Shown here in pieces: positions 1-9,415 of a stretch of DNA of 64,000 nucleotides. The DNA is from GCA-2737665 sp044344795. Lineage in GTDB: Bacteria; Bacteroidota; Bacteroidia; Palsa-965. The DNA is taken from assembly GCA_044344795.1 (NCBI GenBank), contig JBIJCF010000014.1, positions 1 through 64,000 of the forward strand. Direction: 5' to 3'. The notes beneath the pieces are model-generated. The model saw only the letters and a program-made list of their open reading frames with translations. It did no database searches and was not told the origin of the DNA. Position 1 is the stretch's first letter. The number at the start of each line of letters is the position of its first letter. Both the position numbers and the translations under genes were made by a program.

Positions 1-65
1 GTTATTTGAGGGCTAAAGATAAGTTATTCACGAATTTTAGCGCGACAAAGTAAAAATAGAAAATA

Positions 66-95
66 AATAAGAGGCAGGACTTTTGAGCCTGCCCA
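66..95 (-). terminator. Probable Rho-independent terminator after the RidA-like gene
   Basis: On the minus strand a GGCAGG/CCTGCC stem with a short loop is followed by a T-rich but interrupted tract. It lies just downstream of the stop codon of the RidA-like gene at 104. Confidence 0.55.
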
Positions 96-103
96 TTTAT
101 TAT

Positions 104-562
104 TTAGAATCCCGCGATTACGCTTATTTCAATTCGCGCTCCTTTGGGCAAGGCTTTAACAGCGATGGTTTCTCGCGCCGGGTAATTTTTATCATTAAAA
201 TACGAGCCATAAATTTCATTTACTTCCGGAAAGAACTTAATATCCGTCAGATCAATGGTGGTTTTTAGAATGTGTCTCATTTCAAGTCCGGAAGCGGAAA
301 GCACTCCTCGAATATTATTCATTATTTGCTTCGTTTCGGCTTGAATGGACGTCGTATCTAGTTGCCCGGTTTTCGGATGTATTGCAATCTGTCCCGACAC
401 ATACAAGGTATTGTCATGAACAACAGCTTGGCTATAAGGACCAATGGGTTGAGGAGCAGAGTCGGTAGACACAATTACTTTTGACTCCGGATTTTTAACA
501 ATAACCCAAACTAAACTCGTTACACTTACTGCAGCTAATGCAATAAATATTGCCTTCTTCAT
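104..562 (-). CDS. Exported or membrane-anchored RidA (YjgF/YER057c/UK114) family protein
   Basis: RidA proteins hydrolyse reactive enamine/imine intermediates released by PLP enzymes. Residues about 5-22 form one hydrophobic segment, so this copy is exported or anchored, unlike typical cytosolic RidA. The RidA domain fills residues 30-152 and keeps the P-A-R-E motif, with Arg about 130 at the position of the catalytic arginine, and the closing I-E-I-S-V-I-A strand. The start codon overlaps the stop of the upstream aminotransferase by four bases (ATGA), so the pair is translationally coupled. That suggests it detoxifies products of that enzyme outside the cytoplasm (inference). The family call is firm; the substrate is unknown. 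Confidence 0.88.
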   Translation of the reverse strand: MKKAIFIALAAVSVTSLVWVIVKNPESKVIVSTDSAPQPIGPYSQAVVHDNTLYVSGQIAIHPKTGQLDTTSIQAETKQIMNNIRGVLSASGLEMRHILKTTIDLTDIKFFPEVNEIYGSYFNDKNYPARETIAVKALPKGARIEISVIAGF

Positions 563-1854
563 TTTCTTTCTTGTGCAATTTCGGTTAATCCTTTTACGAG
601 TAAATCAAGATCCTGAAGTGAAGTGTAGACGTTTGGTGTTATTCGAACACCGTTGACTTTTTCCCAATTGATGGCAACACAGTGAATTCGATATCTATCC
701 AATAATTTACGCTCAATTTCTTCAGGAGTTACGCCTTCAATTCCGACATTGGCCAATGCACATGAAAAGGCCGGCAAGGTTGAAGTAAATTTAATTATCC
801 CCGGAATTTTCGATACTTTGTCCAACCAGTAATTTTTCAAATATCGTAATCGAGCTTCTTTTCTGGCACCACCGATAAGCTGATGAAAGTCCAATGCCGA
901 AGCGGCTGCCATCTCTGCTGCAAACGAACGTGTACCTAGCGACTCAAATTTTCTGATATCCTTACCGTCCGGCTCAGGAGCAGATAACAAAGCCCATACA
1001 CCGGGAATTTTTTCTTTACGAATCCACATCATTCCCGTTCCAAACGGTGCACACATCCATTTGTGAAGACTGGTCGCCCAATAATCGCAACCTAGTTCGG
1101 GTACGGTGTATTGAAAATGCCCAAACGTATGCGCGCTATCACACAACACTTCAATGTTTTTAGCGTGGGCTTTATCCGCAATTTTTCGAACAGGAACGAT
1201 TTGTCCTGTCCAGTTGATCATGTGCGTAATATGAACAATTTTCGTTTTATCCGTAAATGCAGTTGTGTATGCGTTTACAATTTCGGTTTCATTTTCAGCA
1301 GGTAAATTCAAGTCTATCCAAACCAATTTAATGCCGTCTCTTTTCTCGCGCTGTTTCCATGCATTGATCATGTTGGGATAGTCATACTTGCACAACACAA
1401 CTTCATCACCGGCTTTCAAATTCAATCCAAAAATGATGCTGTTCAAACCTTCTGTGGCATTCCGGTTAATGGCAACTTCTTCGGCATCAACTTCTGCAAT
1501 TTCTGCAAGACGCTTTCGCAAAGGTTCTCTGCCTTTGTCCATTTCTCTCCACATGAAATACGACGGACCTTCGTTAGCGTGTTTGTAAAAACGAATATGT
1601 GTTTCCTGAACCGGCAATGGTTGTGGACTTACGCCACCATTGTTCAAGTTAATCAAATTGGGATTAATCGAATAATTCACCCGCACCCAATTCCAGAAAT
1701 CCTCATCGGCAGCAACCAGATTCGGAGAAACGCCATGAACTTTCTCTAATTGCCGTTCCAATCCTTTGGACCACATGGGCTCAAAAACAGCAGGAATCAT
1801 AAATGCACCGGTACTTAATCCGGCTTTTAACAGGAAATCACGACGGGAGGACAT
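559..1854 (-). CDS. Tat-exported class V aminotransferase (isopenicillin-N epimerase / cysteine desulfurase-like fold)
   Basis: A PLP-dependent class V aminotransferase of 431 residues. The N-terminus carries a twin-arginine signal (S-R-R-D-F-L-L-K, then a hydrophobic stretch to about residue 25). The PLP-binding lysine lies in S-L-H-K-W near residue 265, preceded by the C-D-S-A-H-T-F-G segment expected for the cofactor aspartate. Tat export suits a cofactor enzyme that folds in the cytoplasm. Its stop codon overlaps the start of the RidA-like gene. Substrate cannot be read; epimerase, lyase or transaminase activity are all possible. Similar Tat-signal class V enzymes are known in Bacteroidota. 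Confidence 0.88.
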   Translation of the reverse strand: MSSRRDFLLKAGLSTGAFMIPAVFEPMWSKGLERQLEKVHGVSPNLVAADEDFWNWVRVNYSINPNLINLNNGGVSPQPLPVQETHIRFYKHANEGPSYFMWREMDKGREPLRKRLAEIAEVDAEEVAINRNATEGLNSIIFGLNLKAGDEVVLCKYDYPNMINAWKQREKRDGIKLVWIDLNLPAENETEIVNAYTTAFTDKTKIVHITHMINWTGQIVPVRKIADKAHAKNIEVLCDSAHTFGHFQYTVPELGCDYWATSLHKWMCAPFGTGMMWIRKEKIPGVWALLSAPEPDGKDIRKFESLGTRSFAAEMAAASALDFHQLIGGARKEARLRYLKNYWLDKVSKIPGIIKFTSTLPAFSCALANVGIEGVTPEEIERKLLDRYRIHCVAINWEKVNGVRITPNVYTSLQDLDLLVKGLTEIAQERK

Positions 1855-1924
1855 AACTCGAGGTTTAGTGTATTACAAAAATCGACTATCCCGAGCTAAG
1901 TTGCAAGAATTGAAGCAGTTTCTT

Positions 1925-2797
1925 CTAGAACTGATTCAGATCGAATACTGTCGCATTCATGCGGTGCATGGTGAAATAACCATGTCCACCGTTAACATTC
2001 GTGGGATAATTGATGGGTTCTCCCGTAAGTTGGTTGAATACAGAACTCGAACGTTTAAATGCGGTTAGAAACTCGTAGTAGCCTTGCGTTATCTCAGAAA
2101 CAACGACAGCTACCGTATCCGTATGGTGTGCAGAGAAAATCCTAACTTCTTTATTCAGTACACCGTTTTCAAATGACCGATCGTCGTACAATTCGAATTC
2201 GGTTAGAACTTCGTTAGATCCTGCTGCAAAAATGTTGTTGATATCGAAGGTGCTGTCGCCTTGGACTTTTTTAACGAAGTTAACTACGTAGTAATTTTTT
2301 GAATTAGTGTTATCAATAAGTTTAAATTTAAAGTTGACGCTAGTATCTTGTGCAGTTCGAGTGATAACAGGATATAATGTGTCAAATTCCATTTGTGATT
2401 GCATCGAAGTTGCAGCCCAAACGTTTAAGTTATATGCAGGATCATAGGCGCGAATCGTGTATGTTTCGCCGTCATTTAATGTAGTCACGATACTTGTATA
2501 AATCCCCGGAGCAATTTGATATAGAGTATCTGTTCCTCCACTGTAATCAATAGTAACAACGGCATTCTCTACCAATAGTCGTTCGAGCAAATCTTGTCCC
2601 GTACTATCATCATTAACAGAACCTTCCAACGGACTGTAACTGCGCGTAAGCCCCACAACGATTCCACTATTTCCGAATACTTGTGAAGCAATACACAATC
2701 GTGGTGGCGCAGGTTCTACGTCCACATCAATCGGGGGAGGCAAGCATGCGGAGATCATACAGCATGCAGTTATAAAGAAATAGAATAAATACTTCAT
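1925..2797 (-). CDS. DUF4249 family outer-membrane lipoprotein
   Basis: A 290-residue protein with a lipoprotein signal: a hydrophobic stretch ending in I-S-A-C, lipidated Cys about 18, followed by a proline-rich linker. The body is beta-rich and matches DUF4249 proteins, which in Bacteroidota typically sit beside a TonB-dependent receptor. Here the receptor gene ends 3 bases upstream of this start, so they form one operon. By analogy with SusD-type partners it may help the receptor capture a ligand at the surface, but no ligand is indicated. Confidence 0.8.
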   Translation of the reverse strand: MKYLFYFFITACCMISACLPPPIDVDVEPAPPRLCIASQVFGNSGIVVGLTRSYSPLEGSVNDDSTGQDLLERLLVENAVVTIDYSGGTDTLYQIAPGIYTSIVTTLNDGETYTIRAYDPAYNLNVWAATSMQSQMEFDTLYPVITRTAQDTSVNFKFKLIDNTNSKNYYVVNFVKKVQGDSTFDINNIFAAGSNEVLTEFELYDDRSFENGVLNKEVRIFSAHHTDTVAVVVSEITQGYYEFLTAFKRSSSVFNQLTGEPINYPTNVNGGHGYFTMHRMNATVFDLNQF

Positions 2798-2800
2798 AGT

Positions 2801-5101
2801 TTAATATCTGAACGTATATGCGAAAAATGGAATTGTTCCGAATAGTCCGCGTGAAACATATTTAAAATTACCGGAATCGGTTTGCACCACTTCAATCCTA
2901 TAAGGCTGAGCTCTGTTGTAAAAGTTGTAAAATCCGAAGCTCCATTCGCCTTGCCATTTCAGCCATTTACGTATAGTTTGATCTTTTGATTTGATGATGA
3001 AACTGATATCTAAACGATGTGCTGAAGGCAAAACAGTGCCATTACGTTCTCCGTAAATCGGTAGTGTATTGATATTCGTATTGGAAGAATTCGGCATGGC
3101 AAAATATCCGATTACCGGAGTAAAGCGTTGCCCGGTTGAATACACCCAAACTGCAGAAACTAAAAAGCGTTTGGTAATTTCTCCTGTAGCTACAATGCTC
3201 AAATCATGACGACGATCGTAACGGGCATAAAATGTTTGGCCTCCGTTTAACTCGTCAAACTGACGTGTTGTCCAGGCGAGAGTATATCCAATCCATCCTG
3301 TTATACGACCATCCGTTTTGTGGATGAAAAGCTCTGTCCCATAACTCTGTCCCGTTCCCGCAACCAATTCATCTTCGTAATTATCATTTAAAACTAAAAC
3401 AGCTCCTTCGCGATATTCAATTAAGTTGCGCATGTGCTTGTAGTATCCTTCAATAGAAACAATAGTTTTCGCTTTGGGAAAATTGTGATTGAAGCCAATA
3501 GCAACTTGGTTGGAATGTAACGGCTTCGTGCGTTTCGTAACCGGGTACCACAAATCGGTTGGTAAGGCAATAGCCGAGCTGGAAACCAAGTGCACGTATT
3601 GCGTCATTCGTGCATAACTGGCTTTAATCGAATTCTTTTCATCAATAATGAATGTTGCTGCAAGTCGTGGTTCCGGAGAAGTGTACGTTGCACCCTTAGC
3701 AATTAGAACTGACTGTCGGAAACCGTAGGCGAGATTCCAGCGTTCCGTTATCTGATGATCGTGTTGAATGTACAAACCCGTTTCAAAGTTGAGCATGAGT
3801 TGACCTTCACGCGAACGTATAAATTCTGATATCTCACCTGCAGTATTAACAACATTAGGTCGGAAACCATGCAGTGTACCCATAAAGCCGAAACGAATTT
3901 TACTGTCCGGATTTCTGAAATAGCTGAAGTCATATTTTACTCCGTAGTCTGCAATACGCGATTTAGCAAGGAAGGAATTGCCGGGAATATTCGCTTCTAC
4001 ATCGTAGCGAAAGCGAGTATGAATTAGTGATAAGTTGGAAAATAGCTTTTGAGTATGAAGATGATTCCAACGTGCAGTAGTGGTAAAATTACCCAGGCGG
4101 AAGCCACCTTCAAAAAGTCCTTCTTCTGTTTTTGGTGGAGATAAGACATCATCGCCCGTATATGCACTTACATAAAAGCGATTTTTATCGTTCATGATAT
4201 AATTCACTTTCAGTGTTGCATCATAAAAGTAATAAGGTAAAATATCTTGTCCGTTGACCAACTTAAAAACGCGATCGATGTAGGAACGACGCCCTGACAA
4301 AATGAAACTGCACGTGTCTTTGATGATAGGACCTTGAATAGTTAGGTGCGAGGATAACAATCCAATTCCGCCTTCTGCATGATAGTTTTTCATGTCACCA
4401 TCTTTCATGCGTATATCCATAACACTGGATAAGCGACCTCCATATTGCGCAGGGAAACCACCTTTTATCATGGTAACATCCTTTAGCGCGTCGTTGTTAA
4501 ATACAGAAAAGAAACCGAACAAATGTGAAACATTATAAACTACGGCTTCATCCAATAAAATTAAATTATCGTCTCCTGAACCTCCGCGAACCAACATGGT
4601 GTTCTGTCCTTCACCACCGCGTTTTACACCGGGCATCAATTGCATGACTTTGATCACATCCGTTTCACCTCCAATAGTCGGAACATACCTGATTTTCTCA
4701 ATCGGGATGTTGACGGCACTCATTTGCGTAGACGTAATTTGCTCGGCATTCTTGTCTTTGTCACCAGTGATGACCACTTCTTTCATTTGTGCGCTGCTGT
4801 TCGAAATTTTAATATTTAAAGTCGTGTTACCATTAAGTTGCACATCATAAACTTTCGATTTATACCCTGTAAATTGAACAGCAACTTTATAATTTCCGGG
4901 AGGTATGCTGATGGAGTAAAAGCCGTATTCGTTAGTGGCCATTCCTTTACCGGTTCCTTGAATGGAAACCACTGCACCGAGCAGACTTTCTCCATTGGAA
5001 GAATCAGCTACAGTTCCGCTTAGTGTGAACAGCTGTTGCGCATGTACATGGTTCATGACCGCCAGCGCGAAAAGAATAAATATCAGGATTGTGCGGATCA
5101 T
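2801..5101 (-). CDS. TonB-dependent outer-membrane receptor with carboxypeptidase-like N-terminal domain
   Basis: A 766-residue outer-membrane transporter energised by TonB. Residues 1-21 are a signal peptide ending V-H-A-Q. Residues about 24-105 form a carboxypeptidase-D regulatory-like beta-sandwich, followed by a plug domain near residues 125-230 (with G-G-E-G-Q-N-T-M-L-V-R-G-G) and a long beta-barrel that ends in aromatic residues (F-A-Y-T-F-R-Y), as expected for BAM insertion. It is first in a two-gene operon with a DUF4249 lipoprotein. The plug resembles receptors in this pairing rather than typical SusC. Substrate unknown. Confidence 0.92.
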   Translation of the reverse strand: MIRTILIFILFALAVMNHVHAQQLFTLSGTVADSSNGESLLGAVVSIQGTGKGMATNEYGFYSISIPPGNYKVAVQFTGYKSKVYDVQLNGNTTLNIKISNSSAQMKEVVITGDKDKNAEQITSTQMSAVNIPIEKIRYVPTIGGETDVIKVMQLMPGVKRGGEGQNTMLVRGGSGDDNLILLDEAVVYNVSHLFGFFSVFNNDALKDVTMIKGGFPAQYGGRLSSVMDIRMKDGDMKNYHAEGGIGLLSSHLTIQGPIIKDTCSFILSGRRSYIDRVFKLVNGQDILPYYFYDATLKVNYIMNDKNRFYVSAYTGDDVLSPPKTEEGLFEGGFRLGNFTTTARWNHLHTQKLFSNLSLIHTRFRYDVEANIPGNSFLAKSRIADYGVKYDFSYFRNPDSKIRFGFMGTLHGFRPNVVNTAGEISEFIRSREGQLMLNFETGLYIQHDHQITERWNLAYGFRQSVLIAKGATYTSPEPRLAATFIIDEKNSIKASYARMTQYVHLVSSSAIALPTDLWYPVTKRTKPLHSNQVAIGFNHNFPKAKTIVSIEGYYKHMRNLIEYREGAVLVLNDNYEDELVAGTGQSYGTELFIHKTDGRITGWIGYTLAWTTRQFDELNGGQTFYARYDRRHDLSIVATGEITKRFLVSAVWVYSTGQRFTPVIGYFAMPNSSNTNINTLPIYGERNGTVLPSAHRLDISFIIKSKDQTIRKWLKWQGEWSFGFYNFYNRAQPYRIEVVQTDSGNFKYVSRGLFGTIPFFAYTFRY

Positions 5102-5138
5102 ACGACACCAAGACAGTTGAATTCCTAAAAAGTTACAG

Positions 5139-5747
5139 CTAACTTATACTTTTTATTGCTTCGGGTCCGCAACAAAATAGCGTATCGATAATGCTGCAAT
5201 TCGGCACAAAACCGAACTTATGCTCAAATGGTTGAATGTAGCGCTTGTATTGCTGTTGCAGTGGCCAATTCGATTTCGGTGAAATCATTTGTCGGAAGTC
5301 TAATTCCGAATACAGGACGAAGTCTTCGGTTTTTGACACCTTAATGGATGATTTCAGCATTTTTAAACTCCAGTTCAGCAGCTCCAGATTGAAGTCACTC
5401 AGTAGTTCAAAACGGTTGCCTCGGTAAAAAGAAAAAAGTGAATCGGCGTAATACTCGAAAAACGGCGTATTGCCATACGCGGATTGAATAGCATGACGAT
5501 GCTGCCGACGCCAATCGTCTTTGCATTCAATTCGGATTTTACCAATAGCTCTTGCATTACGATCATGCACTACAGGAATGATTAAATTTTGAATACCATT
5601 CGCTCCAACAATTTGAATTCTATTTCTCCACGTTTGTTTTACGAAGTGTTCATGCATATCAACAACAAGTTGATCCTGTTGCAAGGCCTGCCGAAACCAA
5701 ATCACTGGAGGCAAATAGCAGAGTGGGAGAGGAGATATTGTGCTCAT
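5139..5747 (-). CDS. WbqC family protein
   Basis: A 202-residue soluble protein resembling the WbqC family: P-L-C-Y-L-P-P-V-I-W-F at the N-terminus, then Q-T-W-R-N-R and a central H-A-I-Q-S-A-Y-G-N-T-P-F-F-E-Y-Y segment. WbqC proteins occur in polysaccharide and phage-like loci, but their biochemical role is poorly defined. The start overlaps the stop of the upstream TauE/SafE permease by four bases (ATGA), so it is the last member of the signal peptidase cluster. In Bacteroidota, WbqC beside lepB is a recurring arrangement, as I recall it. Confidence 0.8.
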   Translation of the reverse strand: MSTISPLPLCYLPPVIWFRQALQQDQLVVDMHEHFVKQTWRNRIQIVGANGIQNLIIPVVHDRNARAIGKIRIECKDDWRRQHRHAIQSAYGNTPFFEYYADSLFSFYRGNRFELLSDFNLELLNWSLKMLKSSIKVSKTEDFVLYSELDFRQMISPKSNWPLQQQYKRYIQPFEHKFGFVPNCSIIDTLFCCGPEAIKSIS

Positions 5748-6529
5748 GAAAAAATGACGTCGTAAGCAAATCGAAGAATCATCAGGGAAACTATAATTAG
5801 GAACAACACACGAATGAATTCGCTTCCTTTTTTCAATGCCAATCGCGCTCCTAATAATGAACCGGTGATATTTAAGACGGCTAAAGGAATAGCGATATCG
5901 AAACGAATGACACCGTTGTACATGAACAGCGCCAGTGCTGCAAAGTTGGTGGCCACATTTACCAGTTTGGCGCTAACCGCTGCATGCATGAAGTTCAGCT
6001 GAAACACGGAAACAAAAATGATGATTAAAAATGTGCCCGTTCCGGGTCCGAAGAATCCGTCGTATAAGCCTAACACCGCCCCGGTAAGCAAGGAAAGTGG
6101 GATAACATATTTAATTCGTGGTGTTGTTACCGTTACCCCGCTTTGTTTTCTAAAAAACGTGTATAAAGCAACTGCAACTAATAATATAAGTATTACAGGT
6201 TTGAGCAATTCTTTATCAAACAACAAAATTAAATTAGCACCAATAATCGAGAAAATAAGCGCGGTTACTATCGCCGGAAATGTTGCTTTATAGTTGACTT
6301 CCGTTTTTCTCAGATACTGCACTGTTGCGGCAGATGTTCCTAAAAATGCGGCAAACTTATTCGAGCCTAAAACCGTTGCGACCGGAAGCGTTGGGAATGC
6401 CAGAAAAAAAGCAGGTAATTGAATCAGTCCGCCGCCGCCTACAATGGAATCGATAAAACCTGCGACAAATGCGGCAAGCAAGAGTAAAATAAAATTCAGG
6501 TCAGAAAATTGTGCGACAATTTCGTTCAT
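5744..6529 (-). CDS. Sulfite exporter TauE/SafE (DUF81) family permease
   Basis: An inner-membrane protein of 261 residues, with about eight hydrophobic segments and the duplicated TauE/SafE pattern. The first half has F-I-D-S-I-V-G-G-G-G and the second L-Y-D-G-F-F-G-P-G-T-G. The family exports sulfite, sulfoacetate or other organosulfur anions, but most members are uncharacterised. I chose the ATG at 6529 rather than the upstream in-frame ATG at 6556, because it gives a four-base ATGA overlap with the signal peptidase stop and begins at the first conserved region. It also overlaps wbqC at its 3' end. Confidence 0.87.
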   Translation of the reverse strand: MNEIVAQFSDLNFILLLLAAFVAGFIDSIVGGGGLIQLPAFFLAFPTLPVATVLGSNKFAAFLGTSAATVQYLRKTEVNYKATFPAIVTALIFSIIGANLILLFDKELLKPVILILLVAVALYTFFRKQSGVTVTTPRIKYVIPLSLLTGAVLGLYDGFFGPGTGTFLIIIFVSVFQLNFMHAAVSAKLVNVATNFAALALFMYNGVIRFDIAIPLAVLNITGSLLGARLALKKGSEFIRVLFLIIVSLMILRFAYDVIFS

Positions 6530-7707
6530 TTTATTGTACTGAACATGCGGCCCCAACGAACACCGCCTTCTTTTTTATCGTATGAAAACAAGATCAGACT
6601 CGCTCTTCCCACGATGTGATCTTCCGGCACAAAGCCCCAATACCTCGAATCCATCGAGTAATGGCGATTGTCTCCCATCACGAAATAATAGTTCATGGTA
6701 AACGTGTAGTTTTTTGCAAGTTTATCATCAACATAAACGGAGTCGCCGATTACTTCCAGTTTATGATGCTCGTAATTGACAATAATATCTTCATACAGCG
6801 ATAAAGAATCAGGATGCAAGGAAACAGTCATTCCTTCTTTAGGAACAATCAGCGGTCCGTATTGATCCAAATTCCAGGGGAAAATTTCATTGCGGGGGTG
6901 CAACTGATCATCGTGCGCTCCTGTTTTGGAAAGTTCTCGATCCACGGCAATAACGAAAGGTAATCTTCGAATACTATCCGCAGTTACTTTCATCATCGAT
7001 ACAGAAATCATCATGTTGCGTCCTTGATAACTTTCACGCGCCATCCCGATGTTATCCAAATTAAGGCTATCGCGTTTCGCACTATCAACTTTAATGGTGT
7101 AACCGAACATCGCCAACGCCGGACTCTCTTCCGGTTTTCCGTTGATTACAACTTCTCCATCAACAAGCTGTAACGTATCACCCGGCAGTCCGATGCAACG
7201 TTTAATAAAATGCGTTTTATGATCCGGCGGATGTTCTGCAGTATGCCCTTCAATGGGAAATTCTTCTTCAGCAGGAAAGTTAAAAACAATAATGTCGTTG
7301 CGTTTGACATCGCTATATCCCGGAACACGCATGTACGGAAGTGTGAACCACGTAGTGTATGCTTTCAAGCCCAAAACATCCTGATGTGAAAAAGGTATAC
7401 TGAGCGGAGTAATGGGAATACGTGCGCCATACGCCAGTTTATTGACCACCACGTAATCGCCCGCCATCAAGGATTTTTCCATGCTATCTGAAGGAATAGC
7501 AAAAGGCTCGAAAAAAAATGTTTTTAATATGAGAACACCGATGAACGCAAATGCTAAGGCTTCCAGCCATTCTCTCCAAATCGGTTTACGCTTTTGGGGT
7601 AGCACTAATGTTTCTACATCAGTGGGTGCAGGTTCATGCGCCTGCTCCACATCCTTGTGTTCAGGCGTCGAATCATCCTTATGTTCAGGAACCTGCAGAT
7701 CTTCCAT
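6526..7707 (-). CDS. lepB: Signal peptidase I (second of a tandem pair)
   Basis: A type I leader peptidase that cleaves signal peptides of Sec-exported proteins at the periplasmic face. One transmembrane helix spans about residues 48-66. The catalytic serine is in P-S-D-S-M (Ser75) and the general-base lysine in F-I-K-R-C (Lys169); the family box M-G-D-N-R-H with S-R-Y-W-G-F-V-P follows. At 393 residues it is longer than the E. coli enzyme because of an insertion between the catalytic boxes, as is usual in Bacteroidota. The N-terminal 40 residues are acidic and probably unstructured. It starts 4 bases after the stop of another lepB. Confidence 0.95.
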   Translation of the reverse strand: MEDLQVPEHKDDSTPEHKDVEQAHEPAPTDVETLVLPQKRKPIWREWLEALAFAFIGVLILKTFFFEPFAIPSDSMEKSLMAGDYVVVNKLAYGARIPITPLSIPFSHQDVLGLKAYTTWFTLPYMRVPGYSDVKRNDIIVFNFPAEEEFPIEGHTAEHPPDHKTHFIKRCIGLPGDTLQLVDGEVVINGKPEESPALAMFGYTIKVDSAKRDSLNLDNIGMARESYQGRNMMISVSMMKVTADSIRRLPFVIAVDRELSKTGAHDDQLHPRNEIFPWNLDQYGPLIVPKEGMTVSLHPDSLSLYEDIIVNYEHHKLEVIGDSVYVDDKLAKNYTFTMNYYFVMGDNRHYSMDSRYWGFVPEDHIVGRASLILFSYDKKEGGVRWGRMFSTIK

Positions 7708-7711
7708 GAAA

Positions 7712-9334
7712 TTACTTCGACTTCTTCAATCCCGGCTTTACGGCTTTCTTTTTGCGACTCTTCCATTGGGTATATCCTACAGATGCCGCAATGCCAATAA
7801 CAACAAACCATAAGTACGATTTGGATAAACCTTCTTTATTGACCAAAGTCATCATACGTTCGGTTCGGAAACCTGTATACTGACTACGTGAATTCCAAAT
7901 AAACACAGGCTTTCCTACGATATGCGTTTCCGGCACAAAGCCCCAATATCTTGAATCCAACGAGTTGTGACGGTTATCACCCATCATAAAATAATAATCT
8001 TTTTTAAAAGTGTACGAAGTCGCTGCCTGACCATTAATTAAAATAACTCCGTTTTTCACTTCCAGTGTATTTCCTTCATACACCCGTATGATGCGCTCGT
8101 ACAAGGGTAATGTATCCACAGTAAGTTGCACGGTTGCTCCTTTTTTGGGAACACGTACAGGACCGTAATTATCGCGTGTCCAGTGGAAGTTTTTCGGTTG
8201 ATGCGGGAACAACGCAAAATCTTTCGGTTGTATCGGCGCATTTGCACGTAAGCTGTCCGTTAAGGGAAAACAGTTGATGCCTCGCTTAATCAACAAATCC
8301 ACTTCACGTTTGCTCAACATGGCGATAGTTCCGTCTTGAGTAGGATATGCTTCAATTCCCATCGCACCTAATTCATCAGTATTCCCAACCTGATTCAAGA
8401 AGTAACTGAATTGCAATTCTTTCGGTTCATATGCAGGCTTACCGTTAACTTTTAATTGGTTGTTCACGATTTGAAACTCATCACCCGCAATAGCCACACA
8501 ACGCTTTACGTAATTGTCCTCTTTATCGATAGGATGAACTAATAACTCATCGTTATCGATTAAACGTTTACGCAATTCACTTTCCGGCACACCGCTTTCC
8601 AACGATTGATTGCGGATTACAGCGTAATAACTTTGATCCCGAGCACTTTTATAGACTGTATCGCCTTCCGGGAAATTAAACACTACAATATCATTGCGTT
8701 CTACTTTACCAAATCCCGGCAAGCGCAGATAAGGTAATTCCACCCAATCCACATACGACTTTTTGTCGTCCATGACAGGAAGCGTATTGTGTGTAAACGG
8801 AACCGTCAAAGGCATTGAAGGAACTTTCGGGCCATATGACATTTTACTCACAAATAAATAATCGCCTACCAACAACGAACCTTCCATGGACGAAGTTGGA
8901 ATAACGAAAGCTTCAAAGAAAAACGTACGAATTAATGTTGCTGCAACCACTGCAAATACAATGGCTTCGCCCCATTCTTTCACCATGGGTTTCTCTTTTA
9001 CTTCCGGCGGCGGACCAACCCATTTAACATCTTTGGAAAATCCGTTCATCGGCAACCAAATGAAGTAGCCAAGTACCGCCAACACATGATCGGTGAATTT
9101 TCGTTTTCCTAAATGATTGGACAACATCACTAAAAGAATCGCTAACATGAAGAATCCTACGGTTGGAATAATCACCAGGAAAATCCACCACCACGGAGCT
9201 TTCACCAGTTTTATCCACAACACGAAATTGTATACGGGAACCAACGCTTTCCATCCCGGAATTCCGGATTTTTCGAAGATTTTATAAAGTCCGGCGAGTG
9301 CAGGTAAAATGCTGAATAAGAGAAACCAACTCAT
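7712..9334 (-). CDS. lepB: Signal peptidase I with N-terminal multi-helix membrane domain (first of a tandem pair)
   Basis: A second type I signal peptidase, 540 residues long. The N-terminal 110 residues form extra membrane helices resembling the DUF5684 domain (P-G-W-K-A-L-V-P-V-Y-N), then a catalytic membrane anchor at about 122-140. The catalytic serine is in P-T-S-S-M (Ser149) and the lysine in Y-V-K-R-C (Lys277); M-G-D-N-R-H and S-R-Y-W-G-F-V-P boxes are intact. A further hydrophobic segment and basic tail lie at the C-terminus (about residues 508-540). Both tandem copies keep their active sites, so both should be functional. Confidence 0.95.
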   Translation of the reverse strand: MSWFLLFSILPALAGLYKIFEKSGIPGWKALVPVYNFVLWIKLVKAPWWWIFLVIIPTVGFFMLAILLVMLSNHLGKRKFTDHVLAVLGYFIWLPMNGFSKDVKWVGPPPEVKEKPMVKEWGEAIVFAVVAATLIRTFFFEAFVIPTSSMEGSLLVGDYLFVSKMSYGPKVPSMPLTVPFTHNTLPVMDDKKSYVDWVELPYLRLPGFGKVERNDIVVFNFPEGDTVYKSARDQSYYAVIRNQSLESGVPESELRKRLIDNDELLVHPIDKEDNYVKRCVAIAGDEFQIVNNQLKVNGKPAYEPKELQFSYFLNQVGNTDELGAMGIEAYPTQDGTIAMLSKREVDLLIKRGINCFPLTDSLRANAPIQPKDFALFPHQPKNFHWTRDNYGPVRVPKKGATVQLTVDTLPLYERIIRVYEGNTLEVKNGVILINGQAATSYTFKKDYYFMMGDNRHNSLDSRYWGFVPETHIVGKPVFIWNSRSQYTGFRTERMMTLVNKEGLSKSYLWFVVIGIAASVGYTQWKSRKKKAVKPGLKKSK

Positions 9335-9415
9335 GTATAAATACGATGTTATTTGTGCGGAAAGATACGTGGTTTTTGGTGCATTATGTGTTAATTATGT
9401 TTAAGCGCGCCGGCT

